This document shows, in pieces, positions 53,020-64,000 of a DNA stretch of 64,000 bases. Source of the stretch: Xiphydria camelus (lineage: Eukaryota; Arthropoda; Insecta; Hymenoptera; Xiphydriidae); NCBI GenBank assembly GCA_963678675.1, contig OY783198.1, forward strand, positions 7,259,001 through 7,323,000. Direction: 5' to 3'. The first letter of the stretch is position 1. Every line of letters begins with the position of its first letter. The notes beneath the pieces were generated by a model that did no database searches, was not told the origin of the DNA, and was given only the letters and a program-made list of their open reading frames with translations. The translations under genes were made by a program, and so were the position numbers.

Positions 53020-55363
53020 ATGTTTCCTCTCCTGTTTTTGGCCTACGTTGTAGCCGTCAAGGTTTTCAAGAAGACTACCCCCAATGGTAAGCACTAACAA
53101 TAGCGAGTCAAAGAGTTGAAGTACCTCGGTATTTTCATCACTCGTTTAAGTCTGCACTGTGTGAAACTTGAAAAAAAAAATATAAGTCGTACGCCAGAAT
53201 TAATTCTGTACGCTGAAGAAGTAACAATCAATTCTTTAACTACAGGTAAGGTCACGGTGTACCTTGGCAAGAGAGACTTTGTGGATCACCTAGACAGTGT
53301 AGACCCAATTGACGGCATCGTTGTCGTAGAAAATGACTACCTACAGGGAAGGAAGGTCTTCGGTCAGGTGGGCAGATAAACTCTAATGAATTGTTATCAT
53401 ATTTGCGATTCTAAGATTCACTAATTATCATAATTTGCGCTCAACTTCGGTAGGTGACGACGACTTACCGCTATGGCCGAGAGGAAGACGAGGTCATGGG
53501 CGTCAAATTCAGCAAGGAGCTGGTTTTGTGCCGCGATCAAATCATTCCGTTGAAGAAAGAGAAGCTGGAGATGACCCCGATACAGGAGCGACTACTCAAG
53601 AAACTCGGCCCGAACGCTTATCCGTTCATCTTCCAATTCCCGCAAAACTCCCCGAGCTCGGTCACCCTTCAACCCGGCGATGACGACACCGGAAAGCCAC
53701 TCGGTGTCGAGTACACCGTCAGGATGTACGTCGCCGAGAGCGAGGAAGATAAGGTAAAGTGTCCTTGAAAGGGAAATAAAAGGTCTCGCTGTGAACATCG
53801 ACGCGTCTTCACGAACTCGATTCCATGCACCAGGGGCACAAACGATCCTCCGTGTCCCTCGCGATCAAGAAGCTGCAATTCGCGCCGCTCTCCCGAGGAC
53901 GTAGACTTCCTAGCTCCCTGGTTTCCAAAGGATTCACCTTCTCTCAGGGCAAACTCAATCTGGAGGTGACATTGGACAGGGAGATCTATTACCACGGAGA
54001 GAAAGTTTCAGCCAACGTCATGATCACCAACAATTCTCGCAAAGCAGTTAAAAATATCAAGGTACACGAATCGACGAGTTATGCTTGTGATAAAAATACG
54101 ATCGAGAAAAGATACTGTCTAAATATTTCCCGGCGGAAAAAATCTACTACAAACTACGTCAAGCCTACAACAATTTACAACTTTCTGCGCGAAAGAACGT
54201 CTTTCTACAACTTGCGTACTGGCGTAATAAGTCGTAGAAAATTTGTACAACTTTTCACTACGTCGACGTAGCTTAGCGTACTTATTCGTAGAAAAATTCC
54301 ACTTTCTACGGAATTTCGACTACTTTCTACAGCATCAAAGGAGATGTAAAAATTTAGGAACATCAGTGGATATAAAAAGGAGTAGTTTATAGTAGTTTCT
54401 CTCAAATTTTACAACTTTATACGCCAAAGTACGTCTTTTTACAATTTTCTACGTCAATTTACAACTTTCTAAAAAAAAAGCGAGCGAAATCTCACAGATT
54501 GGTGTAAAAAGTTGTAATTTATCCTAATTTTGCCGTGCTTTGTTATAGATTTGTTCCGCCTTGGTTACTGAATTTTCAAGTATCCTCATAGTATTTTCAA
54601 CCCTTTATTAGTTCCCTCTGTTCATACAGAATGTGAAGAGCAATGATGGCTGAAATATATTCCTGCTTCATTATCGAATTCTTTCTATCATAGCTGTTCG
54701 TAGTCCAACATTGCGAGGTGACGATGGTCAACGCTCAATTCTCTCGCCACGTGGCTAGCTTGGAAACGCGCGAAGGATGCCCGATCACACCTGGTGCATC
54801 CTTCACCAAGCAATTCTACCTCGTGCCACTGGCCAGCAGTAACAAGGACCGCCGTGGAATCGCCCTGGACGGTCATCTGAAGGTTGGCATAAACAGGCGC
54901 AAGACTCCTCGCTTCCTTGATATCGTTTAATACAAGGTAAGGTACATTCGTACGCGTTACAGGACGATGACGTGAATCTGGCTTCCTCCACCATGGTTGC
55001 CGAGGGCAAATGCCCCGGCGAAGCTATGGGTATCGTGATCTCGTACTCCATTCGAGTGAAATTGAACTGCGGGACTTTGGGCGGCGAACTGATTACCGAC
55101 GTTCCTTTCAAACTGATGCACCCTGCTCCTGGTAAGCTGACGTTTATGATCCCCCTTGCCGTTATTCGTACGATTCTCGCAGCGGGGCGTGCAATTTCCA
55201 TTTACGATCCACCACAGGCTCCATGGACAAGGAGAAGGCCGGCTTGAAGAAGAGCAAGAGCATCGAGAGAGCTCGCTACGAGAACTCTTGCTATGACAAT
55301 GACGACGATGATAACATCGTTTTCGAGGACTTCGCTCGTCTACGTCTGAACGAGCCTGAATAA
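53020..55363 (+). CDS. Arr2: Visual arrestin (Arr2 / phosrestin-like)
   Basis: Seven coding exons, (53020 or 53054)-53086, 53246-53367, 53454-53753, 53834-54061, 54694-54882, 54963-55131 and 55218-55363; from 53020 this is 1221 nt (406 aa). All junctions are in frame. Arrestins bind light-activated, phosphorylated rhodopsin and stop signalling in photoreceptors. Visible blocks: [40 protein letters not shown], the finger-region [58 protein letters not shown], and the acidic tail [16 protein letters not shown]. These follow fly Arr2 rather than Arr1. The start is uncertain: ATG 53020 is in frame, but TTTCCTCTCCTG...GTTGTAG just before 53054 looks like a splice acceptor, so a short upstream exon may supply the true N-terminus. 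Confidence 0.94.
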
Positions 55364-56391
55364 ATGTATTAAAATCTCTAAACGCCGCTCGTCCTGAACG
55401 CGGGGTCGAAGGTTTCTCAAAGTGGCTAATTTCTGCGTACAATGAGAAAATACATTCTAGTGTAAATAGGTATAGAGTTACTATTTATCCTATTGCCCGA
55501 CGGAAAATCCTTCGGGATCCGCGAAGAGCGAGTGAGCGAACTAATATGCGTAAATCGTGGGGAAACATAAGAGGCAACATTTTAACAATGTTATCAACTT
55601 AAATTCGATTGTCCCTAGCGAAAAATCAAGATTTTATTTGTGTTTCATTTGTGAAAAATATTTATAAATGATAAGAGAAACGGGAAAAAAAGCGAAAAAC
55701 TGCATAAAAATACTCTAATTTATCGTCTAGGAATTTCTGTTCGATGGTGGTGGTCGAGCAGAAATTTTGTCAAAAGGCGAAAAAAAAAAATTTGCTTTCA
55801 AGTAAGCTTCGTTAATTATTCTTATCCTCGTTTACGTTAACTTTCCCGTATTACCAGAAGTGACGTGTATTTTATTACATTTAATCAATTTCTATTTATA
55901 GCGATCAATTCTGCAATTTGTTCATTATCAATCAGTTAATCCTTATATTGGTCCTTACATTGTTATCGCTGTACACTAGAATGAAAATTATATGATGTGA
56001 TAGAAGTTCATTAAAAGTATTGTTTCAGTACTGTGAAATAAATATTAAATGTTATACATATATTATGGAATGTGTAATAAAATTGAATATGAAGTAATTA
56101 TGTTTCTTATTCGTAAATAAAGTATGTAAGAGCGTGTAGGTAATCGGATTCGATATTCAAGTAATTGTGGAATCGATGGCAGAATTCGAAAAACAATTTG
56201 GCAGCCATTAATAATCACGTATTCGCTAGAATACACGTTACACTCTTTCGAAAATCAGACAAAGTAAAACCATAAATCCATTCTCAAAAAAGTTCATTTT
56301 ATTTCAATGTTTATACAAAATATTACAATCTTTCAGTTTCAATTCAGTTCGACATTTCGAACTCGATTAAAAATATAACAATCCACCTTAT
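55364..56391. other. 3' flanks of arrestin (+) and TFIIE alpha (-)
   Basis: A convergent 1 kb stretch holding both 3' UTRs. AATAAA-type signals are present at several places (for example near 56037 and 56117 on the plus strand). No gene or clear element was seen. Confidence 0.5.
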
Positions 56392-58880
56392 CTAGTCGTA
56401 CATGTGGGAATAGTGTTCTTGATACGTCTGAATGTAAGCTTCTTTCTCGACGGGTGTCATTTCAGCGATCAACGTGTCGTTTACATCCGTAATGGGTACC
56501 GTCTTACCGCCAACACTAACAGTCGGCACCAGATCATCATCTTCGGAATCCATTAAATCTACGTCGCCTGAAATGTAAATTCAAAGTCGATAAAAATCCC
56601 TAGATTTAATAAAACCGCCCACGCGAGCGATACCGGTGAAACTTGTATTCTAAATCGTATTCAAGCGTCATACCGGTATCCACCGCCTGCATCTCCGCGA
56701 TCTCCTCATTGTCACTGCTATCGCTAGACTCTTGAGGAATGACTGCTTTGATAGCGGTATTGGTAGCATTGGTTCCTCCCTTCTTCTCGTGTGCCAGCAA
56801 CACGGACATGATGTCTTCCCCTTGCTTATTGTTTGTCGTAGTCGCCGCGGCAGTGGCATTAGCTGCTGCTTTATCTAAGATGCTTTCTTGAGTGTTGGCG
56901 GTATCGGGCTGAAAGAAGAGGTAATTAAGAGAGAAGAACGATGTAATTAGGTAATCCCGAGAATTCTAATCGTATCGATAACGTGAGAACTTTGGACGAA
57001 GTACCTGAGATCCATCGGCATTGATGATTGTGCTTTCCATCATCCAAATAGGTCTCTCCTTTCTACGATTAACGCTGTCATCGTTAGACGATTCGTCGCC
57101 TATCGTAACATCCACTCTAGTGTCTTCCACGACGAAGCCTCCAGACCTTGTCGCTTCTCCCGACCATTGTTCGCTGGGTGCACGTAGACCAGTGGATTTT
57201 CTCGCGTCGATGCTGTCGAAGAGAAAAACGATGGGAAAAGAATTCATCAATATTATAACAATGATATTACACATTTTCCAGATATACTACGTCCAACGTC
57301 AATTCGATTCATTCAACGAAGACTGTAGTAACTCATTTTTTGTACTTTTGAGATACAATAGTTTCCAACGGAAGATGTTCATAAATCAGAGACACTATTA
57401 AACGTACATGGTAATGTTAATTGCCTACATTACTATTTCGTGAAATACGACTCTTTTCTGGGGAAGATATCATTATGTTTTACTGTTCTGTACTTGTCAT
57501 TCAAAAAGTACATAATTTGAGTTACTACAGTCTTCGTTGGACGAGTCGAATTGTACATAATTTTACAAGATAATTAGTACAATAGTTAAAAGTACATACC
57601 CTCGAATAGTGTTAATATCGACTGGTTCAGGTTCCAATATCTCGGGAGCCAGTTTGATTCCTTCGACCTCTCGCAACAGGATGTACAACGGCTCCAGCTG
57701 TTCGTTGAATTTTGCTAACAGTAATCTCGAGTCTTTCTTTGGGAGCGCAGATTGATCCTCTTCGACTACTTCACGGCAGAATGTACACCGAAATTCACCA
57801 GTGCTCATGTCGAATAACTGGTCGGCCTCCATAAAATTACAATCGTTAAATTAGGATTCCTCTCCTAACGTTGTATACTCTTTTTACGATCGTAGAGTTA
57901 ACGAGATTCGATTACATTATTTATTGATCCTTTTTGGAGCAAATACAAACATTAAACAGTTTTAAATATAACTTCAAAAGATTTGTAAAAATAGCCAGAT
58001 ACTTTTGTCAATTAAATATTATTGTTTTCAAAAATATCGATTCGAATTTACGCTGGTTACCTGCTATTGCTGCCTACTACATTTAGCTTATAACCACTTA
58101 AAGCAGCGCTTGAACAATCAAATAGTTTTTAACGCTTTTAACGCTACGTTGAAAAGGCGCGTTTAGAGATTGCCAGCATTTGAAAATCCTTCAGACAAGT
58201 TTTTAATAACTAAATGGCATCGCCTGTTAGGTCTTCGTTATTTCATTCTCCCCCACAACTCCTCAAAGTCACAAGTATGAATTTCAAATTCGCTATACTT
58301 ACCTCCAGATCGGTAAAAGTTTTCAAGCAATTCGTGCATTTGAAACTAGCCCTGCTAGTCGCATCACGCTCCTCGGTCTCCATTCGTTTCCTCATTAAAT
58401 CTAGCTTGTACTTCACAACATTCACGAACGTCTGAAACAAATAAATCTTCAGTAGATTTTAAATGAAATTGAAAGAATATTGAATAAGGCGGTAAATTTA
58501 CCTTGTAGTTAATAAAATAGTAATTAACTTTCTGCGCTTTCCCATCGGATCCAGTTTCCATTTTCAGTCTAACTTGTATAAATTTATCATTACGCAGGGT
58601 AGAAATTCTAGCGCGTAACATTTTGCGTTCGAATTTCAATAGTTCACAAATATCATCCTCCTTCATACCTGTAAATGAAATTTGAACATTGCAAGAATTG
58701 GAACAAGTTCTCCTTTCCTCTTTTATTAACTTATTCGTCGCAAAAATACCTACATGGATTTCTAACTAACATATCGACGATTAAGGCATCTTCTATTGTA
58801 TAAAAGCCACGAACCACCAGTCGAGCTAGTTGTTTGAGACTGCTGGGGACTTCGGTTACAAGCCTCTCTTCGGCACTCAT
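56392..58880 (-). CDS. TfIIEalpha: General transcription factor IIE subunit 1 (TFIIE alpha)
   Basis: Seven coding exons on the minus strand, 58880-58754, 58668-58502, 58431-58303, 57826-57600, 57212-57005, 56908-56674 and 56567-56392, total 1269 nt (422 aa) in frame. TFIIE alpha recruits and stimulates TFIIH at RNA polymerase II promoters. It begins [20 protein letters not shown] with the winged-helix domain (about 10-115; [18 protein letters not shown]). A four-cysteine zinc ribbon follows (C130, C133, C155, C158 in FKCTNC ... FRCTFC), then [20 protein letters not shown] and the [11 protein letters not shown] linker, a Ser/Thr/Ala-rich acidic region (SSDSSDNEE), and a conserved C-terminal segment with [16 protein letters not shown]. 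The exon at 57826 has a weak polypyrimidine tract but fits the family junction. The gene is transcribed away from RABL3. Confidence 0.96.
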
Positions 58881-60030
58881 TATACTAATCAAATACTATT
58901 TATCTATTTCTGTAAGGAAACAATTTATTATTAGGCACATATTAAACTCTATACTCTTATCAATATTTAATACGAATAGTCTCATCTATTCTCTAGAAAC
59001 ATATTCTGAACATTGAATACACGTAAAATATTTCAAAATTATTCATACAATATACATTGCTATAGAAATATTTTAAATATTTATTTTTTCAAGAATCTTA
59101 TAGCTTCCCTTCTTTGATAGCCTTTTCAAATTGCTCCAATTTTGCTCACAAGCTGCCATAAAGAACATGTTTACTGCCATTTGCCAGCAAAATAGGAGAA
59201 ATTTGTGAGACTTTTTGCTATCAAGGATCATGTTAGCATAAATGTCTTTACAATGAAAGTACAATTAAAATTGGACACAGCTATTATGGTCAATTCTTTA
59301 GAGACAAAGTAATTAACATTTATTTTATATGAAAAATATATTCAAAGTATTGCTATTGATTACATTCCAATATTTTCAGAACAGGAAAAAACATATACTT
59401 AATGCTATAAACATTTTGTGCTAGAACCGTAACTAAAATTACACGATATTAATGTTTCACTCCTCAAATCCAAGTAACTAGAATCTAATGGATATAAACA
59501 GTTGTACTAAAAAAAAACCCTAATAAAATAAACATTCTGATATTCTTGTAACAGAAAAACAACGTCAGAAATGCTAGTCTATCAGTTCCGAATTTATTCT
59601 CACAACCAGTGCACGGAACAAACGTTATCAATGATGACGAAACACAATGTTAAATAAGTTCATTACGTCGAAAAGCCGGTTGACATTTAATTACTGCAAT
59701 AACAAGCGTTGGAAGAGAGGTAACCCTCAAAGTTTCGTACGTTCAACGATTACGGCATTTATTCATTCTAAACAGGATAAATGTAGATCGATGAAACAGT
59801 AATTTAATAATTTACATGAGTACGAGTTACAAGCGAACGGTTACAAAAATGGTATCAGGTATTATTGCGATAAATATAAAAAGAATGGAAGCGCGTGTGT
59901 GCAACAGCACTCCCGCAGCACTTTAACACTGAGGTTATGTATTCGACGTGAGACTTGTCAAATGACTCACCTGTCAAGACGATAAATCTTTGGAAGTCAA
60001 ATTAAATCTCATGTTTTAAATGAATAATCA
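58881..60030. other. Divergent intergenic region, TFIIE alpha / RABL3
   Basis: 1.15 kb between two head-to-head start codons, so both promoters should lie here. It is AT-rich throughout, without an obvious shared CpG-rich core, and no repeat or RNA gene was recognised. Confidence 0.45.
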
Positions 60031-61387
60031 ATGGCAGCGATTGATAAAGTTAAAATCATTGTCGTGGGCGATTCAGGTATGGTCGAGTTCATTAACGACT
60101 CCGAAAACGAACGAAATGATTCTCATGGTAATGACAATTGCAACAATGACCCGCCACGTTCTACAGCGTAGCTGCGAGATGTTGAATGACAACAAAAATG
60201 CATATTGCGGAGAGATATCTATACTCTTCGTTATTCATTATCGATTCTATTCATACGCCGAATTTAATTTGGCGTCTTACTTTATATTAACTATAATGAG
60301 TCGTTAGGTTATGAATAATGATAATGATACTGCTATATCATTGCCTGTGCATATGTATTTTGTTTTTCTGCATATTTTTTTCCCCTGAGAGGTACAGAAG
60401 ATAATTCTAAAACTCGTTTTACTATGAACATTTCACGACTCCACAGGGGTTGGAAAAACGTCTTTGACGCACATGATATGCCAGCAACAACCGATAAGCA
60501 ATCCTTCTTGGACGATAGGATGCTCTGTGGAAGTCAAACTGCACGAGTATAAAGAAGGAACGCCGAATCAAAGAACATACTTTATAGAACTTTGGGATAT
60601 CGGCGGTAGTCAGAGTCACAAAAACACGAGATCTGTCTTTTACAATCCTACTAATGGTATACGCTAGTCGTTGGACACATTTTTTAATCAATTTAAAAAA
60701 TATCCAATTGCTTCTGCTTTCACTGTTCTCCGCTTACTTCTGCTTTTACGTTTCAGGTATAATACTCGTGCACGACTTAACTAACAGAAAGTCACAGCAG
60801 AATTTGCAGAAGTGGCTGCAGGAAGTATTAAACAGAGGTAGTAATTATTCAAGGTCAAAAGCATTCGATGACTTTGATCCTGAACAATTTGTGGGATCTA
60901 CTCAAGTATGTACACGAAAAAAAGTCAAAATAATTATTCATAGACGCACATAATCTTACTCTAAACTGAATTTGCAATAAGCAAGTCTCTTTTTAGATTC
61001 CAATCTTAGTTATCGGTACAAAATTAGATTTAGCGACTGAAGTGAGGGCAAATTTGCACAGGAGGTCGTCCACGATAGCGGAGGAATGCGGAGCCGATGA
61101 AATATTTTTGGTAAACACTCAATTACACCTGTGGCTTGAATTTATTATCGCGCCTATCTAAGTTTCCAGTATCTCTGGAAGGAAAATGAAAAATTATCTT
61201 GCAGGATTGTCGTCAAATAAGATCACTGGCTGCGGGTTCCAGCTCGTCGGTGAAGCTCAGCAGGTTCTTTGACAAAGTCATAGAGAGACGATACTACGCG
61301 ACGAGAGAGGGGATTAGTCCGGATAAAAGAAGACTACCTGTTTACAATCCGTCTCAGTACAGTCAAAAACTGTATCACAATGAGTGA
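60031..61387 (+). CDS. Rabl3: Rab-like protein 3 (small GTPase-like)
   Basis: Five coding exons, 60031-60076, 60447-60656, 60757-60905, 60997-61110 and 61205-61387, give 702 nt (233 aa) in frame. RABL3 is an atypical Rab-like GTPase reported to act in small-GTPase (RAS) prenylation and cell proliferation. Visible motifs: P-loop GDSGVGKTS (G13-S21), the switch II region [20 protein letters not shown], the G4 motif TKLD in place of NKxD, and the RABL3-specific [20 protein letters not shown] near the C-terminus. There is no C-terminal prenylation cysteine, as expected for this subfamily. Length agrees with animal RABL3 (about 235 aa). The start was chosen because [15 protein letters not shown] matches the family N-terminus. 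Confidence 0.95.
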
Positions 61388-62578
61388 AGAACGCTACGCG
61401 CTCGAATGTCGACCAAAAAGGAACTTTCATTTTACTCGTGTTTTACTCTCGGACAATACGCGTGACCAAATATTAATTATTCTACGAAGTCACTGCGCTC
61501 GTACGTCCGCTTGTACGACGCAAAAGCGTGCGTACATAAATGTTCCTAACGAAATGGAAACTTTCAATTAAATATAAACTTTTACATTCCTTTCTTTTTG
61601 CTATCACCCGAAAAATGTTTAACCCATTGGAGCTATGTCCTTTGAATATCCAGTCATAACATCAAAAGAAAGTGAACCGCTGTGATTCACATACACGCCT
61701 ACAGCGCTTACCTTTGAATCACCTCTGTTTAGAGACGCATTTTTGTATGAAACGTGATTTTCTACGGGAATAAAAGACAAAGAATAATCATAGCCTTTTT
61801 TTCAATTACTAATGCAACGATCCTTGCATGCGCCATAAATATTTAGTTAATTTTCCGATTGAAGCGATAAAACAGGAATCTTCCCGCGGAAAATTGAAAA
61901 CACTGAAGGTGATCTGCGCCTGCGTACTGCCTTTATCGAATATCACCCCTATCGACCGCGCTGAACCATCCTAATTTCTTTTTGCTCTCGTATGTCGAAC
62001 GATAGGTACAGTGCAGCGCGCCTTACGAATAAAAACTTCAAAAGATGTGTCAATGAAACTCAAATCCTATTAAACTATCGGTCGTATCGTCTCATTAACT
62101 GACGCGGTGTGGTTATGTAAACGGCAAGGAAAACTTCGTAAGCAGCGCGTGACGTCCGAACGATGAAAAACCTTCACCCTCAAAATTGAGCTTCAGAATT
62201 TCCTTGAACCAATTTTCTCGCGCGCGTGTTCTATTTTAAGGTGAGTCACTTTTTTTTCTACTTATCAATTATCAGCGATAATCGTTATTAGCCCGTTAAT
62301 TATTGGCTGGTTGAGCGTAGAAATGAAATTGTGAAATCTATACCTACCATCAAATATTGGGAAAGCTACGTCGCGTCCTCCCCCAATTCGTGACCAATTT
62401 TCCGCAGGGTAATTATTGGCGCAAGGTGTGTGGGTATTGACGTCACTCCCACGTGTAATAATTAAATCTCGACTGATTCTTGGAAATGAAGCTAATTGGT
62501 CTACAATCGCATGTATCATTACCGACCGCATGACCAAAAACGCGTTTTCGATTTATTTCAGATCTAAACTCGTCCATC
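61388..62578. other. RABL3 3' UTR and AFG1L 5' region
   Basis: No coding frame of its own. A candidate 5' UTR exon of AFG1L ends at 62240 (TTTTAAG|GTGAGTC), and its acceptor is at 62560-62561 (TTTATTTCAG), 17 bases before the AFG1L ATG. Confidence 0.5.
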
Positions 62579-63965
62579 ATGGCTAAGTTTATGGCAAAAG
62601 GAACTATAAATTTAAACTACATCGCGCGCTTGCTGTTACACCCACACTCGACAAGTTTCATTCAAAATTGTGGTTACGCCGGTCAGGAAACGCACGTCGC
62701 AACTAAGGGTCCGGTTAACATTCTTAATGACAAAATTGCAAGAGGAGAATTAACTTCTGACGAATATCAGAAGAAAGTAGCCAAGAGCCTGCAAACGGTT
62801 TACGATCAATTGGAGGGATACAAGCCACAATCCACGGGCTTCTTGAGCAAGTTGATCGGAAAAGGCAAGAAACGGAAAAGAGCGCCAAAGGGGTTGTACC
62901 TCTATGGAGCAGTCGGCGGAGGTAAAACAATGTTGATGGACCTTTTCTATAATTGCTGTCAGGTATCTCAGTTCTCGTTTTCAAAGTAATGCATATGGAG
63001 AGTCACAATCGAATAAAGACACTTTGTAACAATAACGTTTCAAGCGCCTCTGAATCTTTGGAAAGTCGAAGTTATTGTTACATAAGTCCGTCGGACTCCA
63101 CGACGAGGATGCTACAGATACGCGTGAAGTACTTTAGGGACATTGTGGCTTTCCACGTGCAGTGCGGCTTGCGGTGCTTCCCTCGCGTCGTTGTTTCGGT
63201 GTTTCATTGCGAATATTATGTGCTAGATGGAGAACAAGAAAAGGGTACACTTTCACTCGTTCATGTTGGACGTGCACAGCAAAATTCACGAAGTTAAGAA
63301 GACTATCGTGAGAAACCACGACAGCACTAAGTTGCAGCCCTTCGATCCGATACCGCCGGTGGCCACTGCGATTTGCGAGAAGACCTGGCTCCTCTGTTTC
63401 GACGAATTTCAAGTGAGAATGACAGAATGAAAGTACCGCATTTTGAAAAGCTATCTTAAACTTGAATTTTTTCTGATTTCAGGTAACGGACGTTGCCGAT
63501 GCTATGATACTGAAGAGACTCTTCACCGAACTGTTCGATAATGGTGTTGTAGTGGTCGCGACGAGTAATAGATCGCCGGACGATCTATACAAAAACGGCT
63601 TGCAAAGAAGTAACTTCATTCCGTTCATTCAAGTCTTGAAGGACCATTGCGCAATCGGTTGTCTGGACTCTGGAGTCGACTATAGATTGAAGTGCGACTT
63701 TGGAAAGGATAAGATTTACTTTATGTACGTTGAAATATCAAGCGACGGTGACGACGATATGTCTGAAGCGTTCGTAATGCATTATTGACATTTCAGAAAA
63801 GATCAAGACCCGGCTGACGGCGTGGATAAAATTTTTAAATATCTGTGTTCAATGGAGAACGACGTCGTGAGGCCTCGTACTGTAGTCATTCGAGGCCGTA
63901 ATGTAACGTTTAACAAGACTTGCGGTCAAGTTGTGGATTCAACTTTCGAGGAATTGTGTGATAGG
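62579..63965 (+). CDS. AFG1L: AFG1-like mitochondrial ATPase (5' part, runs off the window)
   Basis: Four coding exons are visible, 62579-62962, 63227-63412, 63483-63724 and 63797-63965 (donor AGG|GTGAGC), all in frame. The 3' exons lie beyond the window. AFG1L (LACE1) is a P-loop ATPase of the mitochondrial inner membrane/matrix that helps degrade respiratory-chain subunits. Seen here: an N-terminal stretch with few acidic residues fitting a mitochondrial presequence, [19 protein letters not shown], the Walker A motif GAVGGGKT (110-117), [19 protein letters not shown], the Walker B motif LLCFDEFQ (about D187/E188) followed by [14 protein letters not shown], and the sensor region [20 protein letters not shown]. 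About 327 residues are present. Confidence 0.95.
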
Positions 63966-64000
63966 GTGAGCATCGTAAATATAATACAAATTCTGTAGTC

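Noticed and set aside
54957..55442. 161-residue minus-strand frame
   Set aside because: Antisense to the last arrestin exons; no own splice or motif evidence.
1..64000. CRISPR arrays, operons, ribosome binding sites, tRNA or rRNA genes
   Set aside because: Spliced eukaryotic genes throughout. The tandem repeats are not spacer/repeat arrays, and I saw no tRNA-like cloverleaf or B-box (GGTTCGAATCC-type) sequence by eye. A tRNA search program would settle the last point.

Overview
The window is from an insect nuclear genome, most likely a hymenopteran and plausibly an ant. Evidence: multi-exon genes with short GT-AG introns, AT-rich intergenic DNA, very many short palindromic DNA transposons, and proteins close to insect forms of TFIIB, akirin, arrestin and uricase. 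The ant assignment is inference. Nothing here is bacterial or viral.

Layout, left to right. (1) 1-3424: a palindromic element, then the last two coding exons (+) of a neuropeptide precursor ending in an amidated ...RFL peptide (RFLamide-type); its signal-peptide exon was not found. (2) 5204-9999 (-): a seven-exon secreted protein of about 1192 aa with four CUB domains and a long Asn/Gly/Tyr/Pro repeat region. (3) 11033-15232 (-): uricase, four coding exons, complete catalytic residues and a C-terminal SKL peroxisome signal; two introns carry transposons. (4) 15.5-40.8 kb: a 25 kb gene-poor island of foldback/MITE elements around one apparently intact piggyBac transposon (32475-35182). It ends in a 1.6 kb block of nested palindromes next to the TFIIB start codon. 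(5) 40824-43285 (+): TFIIB. (6) 45192-49009 (+): akirin. (7) 53020-55363 (+): a visual (Arr2-type) arrestin. (8) 56392-58880 (-): TFIIE alpha. (9) 60031-61387 (+): RABL3. (10) 62579-63965 (+), running off the window: the mitochondrial AFG1-like ATPase.

Gene models were built by hand. For each complete gene the exon lengths sum to a multiple of three, every junction keeps frame, and the product matches the family end to end. The genes form no operon; apart from TFIIB and TFIIE alpha (both general RNA polymerase II factors) they have unrelated roles. TFIIE alpha and RABL3 are divergent neighbours 1.15 kb apart.

The unusual part is the mobile DNA. Three groups can be separated: TTAA-flanked elements with CACGTT-type ends (piggyBac-like), TA-flanked foldbacks ending in CACTGAGAAA-like motifs with different interiors, and TAA/TTA-flanked foldbacks starting AGGCC (PIF/Harbinger-like target sites). 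Three nested insertions can be checked inside the window because a related copy shows the empty site.
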